Assembly: GCF_032854445.1 (NCBI RefSeq)
Contig: NW_027018016.1
Span: 1 to 64,000, forward strand
Length of the DNA: 64,000 nucleotides
Direction of reading: 5' to 3'
Source of the DNA: Liolophura sinensis
Taxonomy: Eukaryota > Mollusca > Polyplacophora > Chitonida > Chitonidae
Of the stretch, positions 24,956 to 38,430 are shown one piece after another; positions within the stretch are counted from its first letter, which is position 1; each line of letters opens with the position of its first letter. The notes below the pieces were generated by a model, which did not search any database, was not told the origin of the DNA, and worked only from the letters and a program-made list of their open reading frames with translations. Made by a program: the position numbers and the translations under genes.

Positions 24956-27900
24956 TCGTCACAAAATACGTCGGATTAGCCTCTTACCAGCAGCACTGGA
25001 ACAATTTTTCCAATTTTCCATTTTTGCCTGGTCTTTTTGTTAATTGAAATCGGCTACACTGTACTCTGTACCATCGCGACTGGTCATTACTATATTCAAC
25101 TTTTGACTATAAGTTATGCGCCCTTCGGTAGCCCAGAAGACCTGAAATCTTTGGGCTAAGCCCATTTAACTCACCCAGCAATTGCCTTACTTCTATGTGC
25201 AAGACAATCTCAATGTCTTTATCTACGTGTAGAAAAACCACACCATTTGTACATAAAAAACACAAGATACTTGATACAGTCTGCTGTAAAAAGTACAACT
25301 GACCACAGACCCACATGAATAAGGTGCCAAAAGATGCGGAATTTAGCCAGGTATCGGCAGCTGTTGAAAAATTGCAAATTTCCCTGGTTTCCATGGAGTA
25401 AGAGCCGTTGCTGTGCACGTGATTATGGCATCAATGATCATTCAATTGTCGCTACAGCCAAAAGTATTGGTCGGAGAGCAACGCGGATTGCACCATTCCA
25501 TTTCTCGTCACAAAATACGTCGGATTAGCCTCTTACTAGTAGCACTGGAAGAGTTTTTCCACTTTTGCATTTTTGCCTGGTCTTTTTGTTAATTGAAATC
25601 GGCTACACTGTACTCTGTACAATCGCTATTGGTCATTACTATATTCAACTTTTGACTATAAGTTATGTGCCCTTCGGTAGCCCAGAAGACCTGAAATCTT
25701 TGGGCCAAGCCCATTTAACTCACCCAGCAATTGCCTTACTTCTAAGTGCAAGAAAATCTCAATGTCTTTATCTACGTGTAGAAAAACCACACCATTTGTA
25801 CGTGAAAAACACAAGGTACTTGATACAGTCTGCTGTAAAAAGTACAACTGAACACTGACCCACTTCAGTAAGGTGCCAAAAGATGCGGAATTGAGCCAGG
25901 CATCGGCAGCTGTTGAAAAATTGCAAATTTCCCTGGTTTCCATGGAGTAAGAGCCGTTGCTGGGCACGTGATTATGACATAAATGATCATTCAATTGTCA
26001 CTACAGGCAAAAGTATTGGTCGGAGAGCAACGCGGTTTGCACCATTCGATTTCTCGTCACAAAATACGTCGGATTAGCCTCTTACCAGCAGCACTGGAAC
26101 AATTTTTCCAATTTTGCATTTTTGCCTGGTCTTTTTGTTAATTGAAATCGGCTACACTGTACTCTGTACCATCGCGACTGGTCATTACTATATTCAACTT
26201 TTGACTATAAGTTATGTGCCCTTCGGTAGCCCAGAAGACCTGAAATCTTTGGGCTAAGCCCATTTAACTCACCCAGCAATTGCCTTACTTCTAAGTGCAA
26301 GACAATCTCAATGTCTTTATCTACGTGTAGTAAAACCACACCATTTGTACGTGAAAAACACAAGGTACTTGATACAGTCTGCTGTAAAAAGTACAACTGA
26401 ACACTGACCCACTTCAGTAAAGTGCCAAAAGATGCGGAATTGAGCCAGGCATCGGCAGCTGTTGAAAAATTGCAAATTTCCCTGGTTTCCATGGAGTAAG
26501 AGCCGTTGCTGGGCACGTGATTATGACATAAATGATCATTCAATTGTCACTACAGCCAAAAGTATTGGTTGGAGAGCAACGCGGTTTGCACCATTCGATT
26601 TGTCGTCACAAAATACGTCGGATTAGCCTCTTACCAGCAGCACTGGAACAGTTTTTCCACTTTTGCATTTTTGCTTGGTCTTTTAGTTAATTGAAATCGG
26701 CTACACTGTACTCTGTACAATCGCGACTGGTCATTACTATATTCAACTTTTGACTATAAGTTATGTGCCCTTCGGTAGCCCAGAAGACGTCAAATCTTTG
26801 GGCTAAGCCCATTTAACTCACCCAGCAATTGTCTTACTTCTAAATCCAAGACAATCTCAATGTCTTTATCTACGTGTAGAAAAACCAGATTATTTGTACA
26901 TTAAAAACACAAGGTACTTGATACAGTCTGCTGTAAAAAGTACAACTAAACACTGACCCACATTTATAAGGTGCCAAAAGATGCGGAATTGGGCCAGGCA
27001 TCGGCAGCTGTTAAAAAATTGCAAATATCCCTGGTTTCCATGGAGTAAGAGCCGTTGCTACGCACGTGATTATGACATAAATGATCATTCAATTGTCGCT
27101 ACAGCCAAAAGTATTGGTCGGAGAGCAACGCGGTTTGCACCATTCGATTTCTCGTCACAAAATACGTCGGATTAGCCTCTTACCAGCAGCACTGGAACAA
27201 TTTTTCCAATTTTCCATTTTTGCCTGGTCTTTTTGTTAATTGAAATCGGCTACACTGTACTCTGTACCATCGCGACTGGTCATTACTATATTCAACTTTT
27301 GACTATAAGTTATGCGCCCTTCGGTAGCCCAGAAGACCTGAAATCTTTGGGCTAAGCCCATTTAACTCACCCAGCAATTGCCTTACTTCTATGTGCAAGA
27401 CAATCTCAATGTCTTTATCTACGTGTAGAAAAACCACACCATTTGTACATAAAAAACACAAGATACTTGATACAGTCTGCTGTAAAAAGTACAACTGACC
27501 ACAGACCCACATGAATAAGGTGCCAAAAGATGCGGAATTTAGCCAGGTATCGGCAGCTGTTGACAAATTGCAAATTTCCCTGGTTTCCATGGAGTAAGAG
27601 CCGTTGCTGTGCACGTGATTATGGCATCAATGATCATTCAATTGTCGCTACAGCCAAAAGTATTGGTCGGAGAGCAACGCGGATTGCACCATTCCATTTC
27701 TCGTCACAAAATACGTCGGATTAGCCTCTTACTAGTAGCACTGGAAGAGTTTTTCCACTTTTGCATTTTTGCCTGGTCTTTTTGTTAATTGAAATCGGCT
27801 ACACTGTACTCTGTACAATCGCTATTGGTCATTACTATATTCAACTTTTGACTATAAGTTATGTGCCCTTCGGTAGCCCAGAAGACCTGAAATCTTTGGG

Positions 27901-29395
27901 CCAAGCCCATTTAACTCACCCAGCAATTGCCTTACTTCTAAGTGCAAGACAATCTCAATGTCTTTATCTACGTGTAGAAAAACCACACCATTTGTACGTG
28001 AAAAACACAAGGTACTTGATACAGTCTGCTGTAAAAAGTACAACTGAACACTGACCCACTTCAGTAAGGTGCCAAAAGATGCGGAATTGAGCCAGGCATC
28101 GGCAGCTGTTGAAAAATTGCAAATTTCCCTGGTTTCCATGGAGTAAGAGCCGTTGCTGGGCACGTGATTATGACATAAATGATCATTCAATTGTCACTAC
28201 AGGCAAAAGTATTGGTCGGAGAGCAACGCGGTTTGCACCATTCGATTTCTCGTCACAAAATACGTCGGATTAGCCTCTTACCAGCAGCACTGGAACAATT
28301 TTTCCAATTTTGCATTTTTGCCTGGTCTTTTTGTTAATTGAAATCGGCTACACTGTACTCTGTACCATCGCGACTGGTCATTACTATATTCAACTTTTGA
28401 CTATAAGTTATGTGCCCTTCGGTAGCCCAGAAGACCTGAAATCTTTGGGCTAAGCCCATTTAACTCACCCAGCAATTGCCTTACTTCTATGTGCAAGACA
28501 ATCTCAATGTCTTTATCTACGTGTAGAAAAACCACACCATTTGTACGTGAAAAACACAAGGTACTTGATACAGTCTGCTGTAAAAAGTACAACTGAACAC
28601 TGACCCACTTCAGTAAAGTGCCAAAAGATGCGGAATTGAGCCAGGCATCGGCAGCTGTTGAAAAATTGCAAATTTCCCTGGTTTCCATGGAGTAAGAGCC
28701 GTTGCTGGGCACGTGATTATGACATAAATGATCATTCAATTGTCACTACAGCCAAAAGTATTGGTTGGAGAGCAACGCGGTTTGCACCATTCGATTTGTC
28801 GTCACAAAATACGTCGGATTAGCCTCTTACCAGCAGCACTGGAACAGTTTTTCCACTTTTGCATTTTTGCTTGGTCTTTTAGTTAATTGAAATCGGCTAC
28901 ACTGTACTCTGTACAATCGCGACTGGTCATTACTATATTCAACTTTTGACTATAAGTTATGTGCCCTTCGGTAGCCCAGAAGACGTCAAATCTTTGGGCT
29001 AAGCCCATTTAACTCACCCAGCAATTGTCTTACTTCTAAATCCAAGACAATCTCAATGTCTTTATCTACGTGTAGAAAAACCAGATTATTTGTACATTAA
29101 AAACACAAGGTACTTGATACAGTCTGCTGTAAAAAGTACAACTAAACACTGACCCACATTTATAAGGTGCCAAAAGATGCGGAATTGGGCCAGGCATCGG
29201 CAGCTGTTAAAAAATTGCAAATATCCCTGGTTTCCATGGAGTAAGAGCCGTTGCTACGCACGTGATTATGACATAAATGATCATTCAATTGTCGCTACAG
29301 CCAAAAGTATTGGTCGGAGAGCAACGCGGTTTGCACCATTCGATTTCTCGTCACAAAATACGTCGGATTAGCCTCTTACCAGCAGCACTGGAACA
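24956..29395 (+). repeat. Tandem duplication of 4 monomers (2,196 bp)
   Basis: Every position from 24,956 to about 27,199 has a counterpart 2,196 bases downstream. Both copies start with the uncommon CAATTTTCCATTTTTGCC form (about 25,010 and 27,206), followed by the CATAAAAAACACAAGATAC unit, then a GGGCCAAGCCC unit, then two further units. The limits are the first mismatches: TTTGTCGTC at 24,955 against TTTCTCGTC at 27,151, and GGAACAG at 29,396 against GGAACAA at 27,200. Differences between copies are few, for example AAGAAAATC (25,750) against AAGACAATC, TCTAAGTGC (about 26,290) against TCTATGTGC, and GTAGTAAAACC (about 26,330) against GTAGAAAAACC. Confidence 0.87.
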
Positions 29396-31025
29396 GTTTT
29401 TCCACTTTTGCATTTTTGCTTGGTCTTTTAGTTAATTGAAATTGGCTACACTGTACTCTGTACAATCGCGACTGGTCATTACTATATTCAACTTTTGACT
29501 ATAAGTTATGTGCCCTTCGGTAGCCCAGAAGACCTGAAATCTTTGGGCTAAGCCCATTTAACTCACCCAGCAATTGCCTTACTTCTAAGTGCAAGACAAT
29601 CTCAATGTCTTTACCTACGTGTAGAAAAACCACACCATTTGTACGTGAAAAACACAAGGTACTTGATACAGTCTGCTGTAAAAAGTACAACTGAACACTG
29701 ACCTACTTCAGTAAGGTGCCAAAAGATTCGGAATTGAGCCAGGCATCGGCAGCTGTTGACAAATTGCAAATTTCCCTGGTTTCCATGGAGTAAGAGCCGT
29801 TGCTGGGCACGTAATTATGACATAAATGATCATTCAATTGTCACTACAGCCAAAAGTATTGGTCGGAGAGCAACGCGGTTTGCACCATTCGATTTCTCGT
29901 CACAAAATACGTCGGATTAGCCTCTTACTAGTAGCACTGGAACAGTTTTTCCACTTTTGCATTTTTGCCTGTTCTTTTTGTTAATTGAAACCGGCTACAC
30001 TGTACTCTGTACAATCGCGACTGGTCATTACTATATTCAACTTTTGACTATATGTTATGTGCCCTTCGGTAGCCCAGAAGACGTCAAATCTTTGGGCGAA
30101 GCCCATTTAACTCACCCAGCAATTGTCTTACTTCTAAATCCAAGACAATCTCAATGTCTTTATCTACGTGTAGAAAAACCAGATTATTTGTACATTAAAA
30201 ACACAAGGTACTTGATACAGTCTGCTGTAAAAAGTACAACTAAACACTGACCCACATTTATAAGGTGCCAAAAGATGCGGAATTGGGCCAGGCATCGGCA
30301 GCTGTTAAAAAATTGCAAATATCCCTGGTTTCCATGGAGTAAGAGCCGTTGCTACGCACGTGATTATGACATAAATGATCATTCAATTGCCGCTACAGCC
30401 AAAAGTATTGGTCGGAGAGCAACGCGGTTTGCACCATTCCATTTCTCGTCACAAAATACGTCGGATTAGCCTCTTACCAGCAGCACTGGAACAGTTTTTC
30501 CACTTTTGCATTTTTGCCTGGTCTTTTTGTTAATTGAAATCGGCTACACTGTACTCTGTACAATCGCGACTGGTCATTACTATATTCAACTTTTGACTAT
30601 AAGTTATGTGCCCTTCGGTAGCCCAAAAGACCTGAAATCTTTGGGCTAAGCCCATTTAACTCACCCAGCAATTGCCTTACTTCTAAGTGCAAGATAATCT
30701 CAATGTCTTTATCTACGTGTAGAAAAACCACACCATTTGTACATGAATACCACAAGGTACTTGATACAGTCTGTTGTAAAAAGTACAACTGAACACTGAC
30801 CCACTTCAGTAAGGTGCCAACAGATGCGGAATTGAGCCAGGCATCGGCAGCTGTTGAAAAATTGCAAATTTCCCTGGTTTCCATGGAGTAAGAGCCGTTG
30901 CTGGGCACGTGATTATGACATAAATGATCATTCAATTGTCACTACAGGCAAAAGTATTGGTCGGAGAGCAACGCGGTTTGCACCATTCGATTTGTCGTCA
31001 CAAAATACGTCGGATTAGCCTCTTA
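29300..31025 (+). repeat. Segment repeating 23.26-24.99 kb at 11 monomers distance
   Basis: The offset is exactly 6,039 (11 x 549). Shared rare variants include CACGTAATTATG (about 29,808 and 23,769), CAATTGCCGCTACAG, AAGATAATCTC, ACATGAATACCACAAGG with TCTGTTGTAAAA (about 30,750 and 24,711), and GTGCCAACAGATG. The match ends at about 31,025, where TTACTAGTAGC replaces TTACCAGCAGC. It is therefore another, partial copy of the distal part of block P. Confidence 0.75.
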
Positions 31026-33020
31026 CTAGTAGCACTGGAAGAGTTTTTCCACTTTTGCATTTTTGCCTGGTCTTTTTGTTAATTGAAATCGGCTACACTG
31101 TACTCTGTACAATCGCTATTGGTCATTACTATATTCAACTTTTGACTATAAGTTATGTGCCCTTCGGTAGCCCAGAAGACCTGAAATCTTTGGGCCAAGC
31201 CCATTTAACTCACCCAGCAATTGCCTTACTTCTAAGTGCAAGACAATCTCTATGTCTTTATCTACGTGTAGAAAAACCACACCATTTGTACGTGAAAAAC
31301 ACAAGGTACTTGATACAGTCTGCTGTAAAAAGTACAACTGAACACTGACCCACTTCAGTAAGGTGCCAAAAGATGCGGAATTGGGTCAGGCATCGGCAGC
31401 TGTTGAAAAATTGCAAATTTCCCTGGTTTCCATGGAGTAAGAGCCGTTGCTGGGCACGTGATTATGACATAAATGATCATTCAATTGTCACTACAGGCAA
31501 AAGTATTGGTCGGAGAGCAACGCGGTTTGCACCATTCGATTTCTCGTCACAAAATACGTCGGATTAGCCTCTTACCAGCAGCACTGGAACAATTTTTCCA
31601 ATTTTGCATTTTTGCCTGGTCTTTTTGTTAATTGAAATCGGCTACACTGTACTCTGTACCATCGCGACTGGTCATTACTATATTCAACTTTTGACTATAA
31701 GTTATGTGCCCTTCGGTAGCCCAGAAGACCTGAAATCTTTGGGGTAAGCCCATTTAACTCACCCAGCAATTGCCTTACTTCTAAGTGCAAGACAATCTCA
31801 ATGTCTTTACCTACGTGTAGAAAGACCACACCATTTGTACGTGAAAAACACAAGGTACTTGATACAGTCTGCTGTAAAAAGTACAACTGAACACTGACCT
31901 ACTTCAGTAAGGTGCCAAAAGATTCGGAATTGAGCCAGGCATCGGCAGCTGTTGACAAATTGCAAATTTCCCTGGTTTCCATGGAGTAAGAGCCGTTGCT
32001 GGGCACGTGATTATGACATAAATGATCATTCAATTGTCACTACAGGCAAAAAGTATTGGTCGGAGAGCAACGCGGTTTGCACCATTCGATTTCTCGTCAC
32101 AAAATACGTCGGATTAGCCTCTTACTAGTAGCACTGGAACAGTTTTTCCACTTTTGCATTTTTGCCTGGTCTTTTTGTTAATTGAAACCGGCTACACTGT
32201 ACTCTGTACAATCGCGACTGGTCATTACTATATTCAACTTTTGACTATAAGTTATGTGCCCTTCGGTAGCCCAGAAGACGTCAAATCTTTGGGCTCAGCC
32301 CATTTAACTCACCCAGCAATTGTCTTACTTCTAAATCCAAGACAATCTCAATGTCTTTATCTACGTGTAGAAAAACCAGATTATTTGTACATTAAAAACA
32401 CAAGGTACTTGATATAGTCTGCTGTAAAAAGTACAACTAAACACTGACCCACATTTATAAGGTGCCAAAAGATGCGGAATTGGGCCAGGCATCGGCAGCT
32501 GTTAAAAAATTGCAAATATCCCTGGTTTCCATGGAGTAAGAGCCGTTGCTACGCACGTGATTATGACATAAATGATCATTCAATTGTCGCTACAGCCAAA
32601 AGTATTGGTCGGAGAGCAACGCGGTTTGCACCATTCGATTTCTCGTCACAAAATACGTCGGATTAGCCTCTTACCAGCAGCACTGGAACAATTTTTCCAA
32701 TTTTGCATTTTTGCCTGGTCTTTTTGTTAATTGAAATCGGCTACACTGTACTCTGTACAATCGCGACTGGTCATTACTATATTCAACTTTTGACTATAAG
32801 TTATGTGCCCTTCGGTAGCCCAAAAGACCTGAAATCTTTGGGCTAAGCCCATTTAACTCACCCAGCAATTGCCTTACTTCTAAGTGCAAGACAATCTCAA
32901 TATCTTTATCTACGTGTAGAAAAACCAGACCATTTGTACATGAATAACACAAGGTACTTCATACAGTCTGCTGTAAAAAGTACAACTGAACACTGACCCA
33001 CTTCAGTAAGGTGCCAAAAG
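31026..33020 (+). repeat. Segment related to 14.0-15.4 kb, then to 17.9-18.75 kb
   Basis: 31.05-32.4 kb follows 14.04-15.37 kb at an offset of about 17,014 (31 monomers less 5 bases of indels). It then continues with the units seen at 17.9-18.75 kb, including TCAATATCTTTATC, ACATGAATAACACAAGG and ACTTCATACAG. It has a private AATTGGGTCAGGC near 31,380 and one inserted A in GGCAAAAAGT near 32,049. This segment supports the view that the monomer missing near 3.2 kb was originally present. Confidence 0.6.
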
Positions 33021-33785
33021 ATGCGGAATTGGGCCAGGCATCGGCAGCTGTTAAAAAATTGCAAATTTCCCTGGTTTCCATGGAGTAAGAGCCGTTGCTG
33101 GGCACGTGATTATGACATCAATGATCATTCAATTGTCACTACAGCCAAAAGTTTTAGTCGGAGAGCAACGCGGATTGCACCATTCGATTTCTCGTCACAA
33201 AATACGTCGGATTAGCCTCTTACCAGCAGCAACTGGAACAGTTTTTCCACTTTTGCATTTTTGCCTGGTCTTTTTGTTAATTGAAATCGGCTACACTGTA
33301 CTATGTACCATCGCTACTGGTCATTACTATATTCAACTTCTGACTATAAGTTATGTGCCCTTCGGTAGCCCAGAAGACGTCAAATCTTTGGGCTCAGCTC
33401 ATTTAACTCACCCAGCAATTGCCTTACTTCTAAGTCGAAGACAATCTCAATGTCTTTATCTACGTGTAGAAAAACCAGACCATTTCTACATGAAAAACAC
33501 AAAGTACTTGATACAGTCTGCTGTAAAAAGTACAACTGAACACTGACCCACTTCAGTAAGGTGCCAAAAGATGCGGAATTGAGCCAGGCATCGGCAGCTG
33601 TTGAAAAATTGCAAATTTCCCTGGTTTCCATGGAGTAAGAGCCGTTGCTGTGCACGTGATTATGACATCAATGATCATTCAATTGTCGCTACAGCCAAAA
33701 GTATTGGTCGGAGAGCAACGCGGATTGCACCATTCCATTTCTCGTCACAAAATACGTCGGATTAGCCTCTTACTAGTAGCACTGG
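33021..33785 (+). repeat. Marker unit X preceding block P (first of three)
   Basis: This unit and its neighbour carry AAAAGTTTTAGTCGG, the one-base insertion CAGCAACTGG (33,231), GTACTATGTACC and AACTTCTGACTATAAG. The same combination lies at about 39,063-39,800, 6,042 bases on (11 monomers plus three single-base insertions: two CAGCAACTG units and one T at 33,790), and a close relative lies at about 44,006-44,760. In all three places block P or its partial copy follows, so X plus P forms a larger periodic unit of 9-11 monomers in the 33-49 kb region. Confidence 0.65.
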
Positions 33786-36700
33786 AACAGTTTTTTCCAC
33801 TTTTGCATTTTTGCTTGGTCTTTTAGTTAATTGAAATCGGCTACACTGTACTCTGTACAATCGCGACTGGTCATTACTATATTCAACTTTTGACTACAAG
33901 TTATGTGCCCTTCGGTAGCCCAGAAGACCTGAAATCTTTGGGCTAAGCCCATTTAACTCACCCAGCAATTGCCTTACTTCTAAGTGCAAGACAATCTCAA
34001 TGTCTTTATCTACGTGTAGAAAAACCACACCATTTGTACGTGAAAAACACAAGGTACTTGATACAGTCTGCTGTAAAAAGTACAACTGAACACTGACCTA
34101 CTTCAGTAAGGTGCCAAAAGATTCGGAATTGAGCCAGGCATCGGCAGCTGTTGAAAAATTGCAAATTTCCCTGGTTTCCATGGAGTAAGAGCCGTTGCTG
34201 GGCACGTGATTATGACATAAATGATCATTCAATTGTCACTACAGCCAAAAGTATTAGTCGGAGAGCAACGCGGATTGCACCATTCGATTTCTCGTCACAA
34301 AATACGTCGGATTAGCCTCTTACCAGCAGCAACTGAAACAGTTTTTCCACTTTTGCATTTTTACATGGTCTTTTTGTTAATTGAAATCGGCTACACTGTA
34401 CTCTGTACAATCGCGACTGGTCATTACTATATTCAACTTTTGACTATAAGTTATGTGCCCTTCGGTAGCCCAGAAGACGTCAAATCTTTGGGCTAAGCCC
34501 ATTTAACTCACCCAGCAATTGCCTTACTTCTAAGTGCAAGACAATCTCAATGTCTTTATCTACGTGTAGAAAAACCACACCATTTGTACATGAAAAACAC
34601 AAGGTACTTCATACAGTCTGCTGTAAAAAGTACAACTGAAAACTGACCCACTTCAGTAAGGTGCCAAAAGATTCGGAATTGAGCCAGGCATCGGCAGCTG
34701 TTGAAAAATTGCAAATTTCCCTGGTTTCCATGGATTAAGAGCCGTTGCTGTGCACGTGATTTTGGCATCAATGATCATTCATTTGTCGCTACAGCCAAAA
34801 GTATTGGTCGGAGAGCAACGCAGATTGCACCATTCCATTTCTCGTCACAAAATACGTCGGATTAGCCTCTTACTAGTAGCACTGGAAGAGTTTTTCCACT
34901 TTTGCATTTTTACCTGGTCTTTTTGTTAATTGAAACCGGCTACACTGTACTCTGTACAATCGCTATTGGTCATTACTATATTCAACTTCTGACTATAAGT
35001 TATGTGCCCTTCGGTAGCCCAGAAGACCTGAAATCTTTGGGCTAAGCCCATTTAACTCACCCAGCAATTGCCTTACTTCTATGTGCAAGACAATCTCAAT
35101 GTCTTTATCTACGTGTAGAAAAACCACACCATTTGTACATGAAAAACACAAGGTACTTGATACAGTCTGCTGTAAAAAGTACAACTGAACACTGACCCAC
35201 TTCAGTAAAGTGCCAAAAGATGCGGAATTGAGCCAGGCATCGGCAGCTGTTGACAAATTGCAAATTTCCCTGGTTTCCATGGAGTAAGAGCCGTTGCTGG
35301 GCACGTGATTATGACATAAATGATCATTCAATTGTCACTACAGCCAAAAGTATTGGTTGGAGAGCAACGCGGTTTGCACCATTCGATTTGTCGTCACAAA
35401 ATACGTCGGATTAGCCTCTTACCAGCAGCACTGGAACAGTTTTTCCACTTTTGCATTTTTGCTTGGTCTTTTAGTTAATTGAAATCGGCTACACTGTACT
35501 CTGTACAATCGCGACTGGTCATTACTATATTCAACTTTTGACTATAAGTTATGTGCCCTTCGGTAGCCCAGAAGACGTCAAATCTTTGGGCTAAGCCCAT
35601 TTAACTCACCCAGCAATTGTCTTACTTCTAAATCCAAGACAATCTCAATGTCTTTATCTACGTGTAGAAAAACCAGATTATTTGTACATTAAAAACACAA
35701 GGTACTTGATACAGTCTGCTGTAAAAAGTACAACTAAACACTGACCCACATTTATAAGGTGCCAAAAGATGCGGAATTGGGCCAGGCATCGGCAGCTGTT
35801 AAAAAATTGCAAATATCCCTGGTTTCCATGGAGTAAGAGCCGTTGCTACGCACGTGATTATGACATAAATGATCATTCAATTGTCGCTACAGCCAAAAGT
35901 ATTGGTCGGAGAGCAACGCGGTTTGCACCATTCGATTTCTCGTCACAAAATACGTCGGATTAGCCTCTTACCAGCAGCACTGGAACAGTTTTTCCACTTT
36001 TGCATTTTTGCTTGGTCTTTTAGTTAATTGAAATCGGCTACACTGTACTCTGTACAATCGCGACTGGTCATTACTATATTCAACTTTTGACTATAAGTTA
36101 TGTGCCCTTCGGTAGCCCAGAAGACCTGAAATCTTTGGGCTAAGCCCATTTAACTCACCCAGCAATTGCCTTACTTCTATGTGCAAGACAATCTCAATGT
36201 CTTTATCTACGTGTAGAAAAACCACACCATTTGTACATGAAAAACACAAGGTACTTGATACAGTCTGCTGTAAAAAGTACAACTGAACACTGACCCACTT
36301 CAGTAAAGTGCCAAAAGATGCGGAATTGAGCCAGGCATCGGCAGCTGTTGACAAATTGCAAATTTCCCTGGTTTCCATGGAGTAAGAGCCGTTGCTGGGC
36401 ACGTGATTATGACATAAATGATCATTCAATTGTCACTACAGCCAAAAGTATTGGTTGGAGAGCAACGCGGTTTGCACCATTCGATTTGTCGTCACAAAAT
36501 ACGTCGGATTAGCCTCTTACCAGCAGCACTGGAACAGTTTTTCCACTTTTGCATTTTTGCTTGGTCTTTTAGTTAATTGAAATCGGCTACACTGTACTCT
36601 GTACAATCGCGACTGGTCATTACTATATTCAACTTTTGACTATAAGTTATGTGCCCTTCGGTAGCCCAGAAGACGTCAAATCTTTGGGCTAAGCCCATTT

Positions 36701-38430
36701 AACTCACCCAGCAATTGTCTTACTTCTAAATCCAAGACAATCTCAATGTCTTTATCTACGTGTAGAAAAACCAGATTATTTGTACATTAAAAACACAAGG
36801 TACTTGATACAGTCTGCTGTAAAAAGTACAACTAAACACTGACCCACATTTATAAGGTGCCAAAAGATGCGGAATTGGGCCAGGCATCGGCAGCTGTTAA
36901 AAAATTGCAAATATCCCTGGTTTCCATGGAGTAAGAGCCGTTGCTACGCACGTGATTATGACATAAATGATCATTCAATTGTCGCTACAGCCAAAAGTAT
37001 TGGTCGGAGAGCAACGCGGTTTGCACCATTCGATTTCTCGTCACAAAATACGTCGGATTAGCCTCTTACCAGCAGCACTGGAACAGTTTTTCCACTTTTG
37101 CATTTTTGCTTGGTCTTTTAGTTAATTGAAATCGGCTACACTGTACTCTGTACAATCGCGACTGGTCATTACTATATTCAACTTTTGACTATAAGTTATG
37201 TGCCCTTCGGTAGCCCAGAAGACCTGAAATCTTTGGGCTAAGCCCATTTAACTCACCCAGCAATTGCCTTACTTCTAAGTGCAAGACAATCTCAATGTCT
37301 TTACCTACGTGTAGAAAAACCACACCATTTGTACGTGAAAAACACAAGGTACTTGATACAGTCTGCTGTAAAAAGTACAACTGAACACTGACCTACTTCA
37401 GTAAGGTGCCAAAAGATTCGGAATTGAGCCAGGCATCGGCAGCTGTTGACAAATTGCAAATTTCCCTGGTTTCCATGGAGTAAGAGCCGTTGCTGGGCAC
37501 GTGATTATGACATAAATGATCATTCAATTGTCACTACAGCCAAAAGTATTGGTCGGAGAGCAACGCGGTTTGCACCATTTGATTTCTCGTCACAAAATAC
37601 GTCGGATTAGCCTCTTACTAGTAGCACTGGAACAGTTTTTCCAGTTTTGCATTTTTGCCTGGTCTTTTTGTTAATTGAAACCGGCTACACTGTACTCTGT
37701 ACAATCGCGACTGGTCATTACTATATTCAACTTTTGACTATAAGTTATGTGCCCTTCGGTAGCCCAGAAGACGTCAAATCTTTGGGCTAAGCCCATTTAA
37801 CTCACCCAGCAATTGTCTTACTTCTAAATCCAAGACAATCTCAATGTCTTTATCTACGTGTAGAAAAACCAGATTATTTGTACATTAAAAACACAAGGTA
37901 CTTGATACAGTCTGCTGTAAAAAGTACAACTAAACACTGACCCACATTTATAAGGTGCCAAAAGATGCGGAATTGGGCCAGGCATCGGCAGCTGTTAAAA
38001 AATTGCAAATATCCCTGGTTTCCATGGAGTAAGAGCCGTTGCTACGCACGTGATTATGACATAAATGATCATTCAATTGCCGCTACAGCCAAAAGTATTG
38101 GTCGGAGAGCAACGCGGTTTGCACCATTCCATTTCTCGTCACAAAATACGTCGGATTAGCCTCTTACCAGCAGCACTGGAACAGTTTTTCCACTTTTGCA
38201 TTTTTGCCTGGTCTTTTTGTTAATTGAAATCGGCTACACTGTACTATGTACAATCGCGACTGGTCATTACTATATTCAACTTTTGACTATAAGTTATGTG
38301 CCCTTCGGTAGCCCAAAAGACCTGAAATCTTTGGGCTAAGCCCATTTAACTCACCCAGCAATTGCCTTACTTCTAAGTGCAAGATAATCTCAATGTCTTT
38401 ATCTACGTGTAGAAAAACCACACCATTTGT
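33785..38430 (+). repeat. Recurrent block P, copy 3, enlarged by two monomers
   Basis: Matches copy 1 at an offset of 28,546 up to the unit at about 36 kb, and at 29,644 beyond it. The difference is exactly 1,098, explained by the internal dimer duplication at 34,990-37,277. The end differs from copy 1: at about 38,430 the block switches from the ATGAATACC type to the ATAAAAAACACAAGATAC type. It is preceded by the CAGCAACTGG unit (about 33.0-33.57 kb). Confidence 0.75.
34990..37277 (+). repeat. Tandem dimer duplication (2 x 549 bp)
   Basis: Positions 34,990-36,179 equal 36,088-37,277 at an offset of 1,098; I noticed no internal difference. The limits are TTCAACTTCT (C at 34,989) against TTCAACTTTT (T at 36,087), and TCTAAGTGC (A at 37,278) against TCTATGTGC (T at 36,180). 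The other copies of block P have this pair only once, so the duplication is local and recent relative to the spread of block P. Confidence 0.88.

Larger units (their letters stand above)
15373..26555 (+). repeat. Large duplicated segment, copy B
   Basis: Second copy of the segment at 1-10,640. The first 690 bases and the last 4.7 kb are nearly identical to copy A, with rare substitutions such as GACCTAAAAT at about 23,495 and AGTGGAAG at about 23,550. The part between 16,060 and 21,830 differs mainly by single-base indels. Copy B keeps one monomer (about 18.55-19.10 kb) that copy A lacks. The start at 15,373 is only the point facing base 1 of the window; the true left limit of the duplication cannot be seen. 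Confidence 0.87.

Noticed and set aside
33106-33546. Longest open reading frame (146 codons), plus strand, and the repeated 112-codon minus-strand frame (for example 956-1294)
   Set aside because: These are satellite by-products. They recur once per 549-bp unit, are opened or closed by single variants such as the CAGCAACTG insertion or GGGCTAA/GGGCCAA, overlap open frames on the other strand, and differ by amino-acid-changing variants. No recognised domain, and no plausible gene context.
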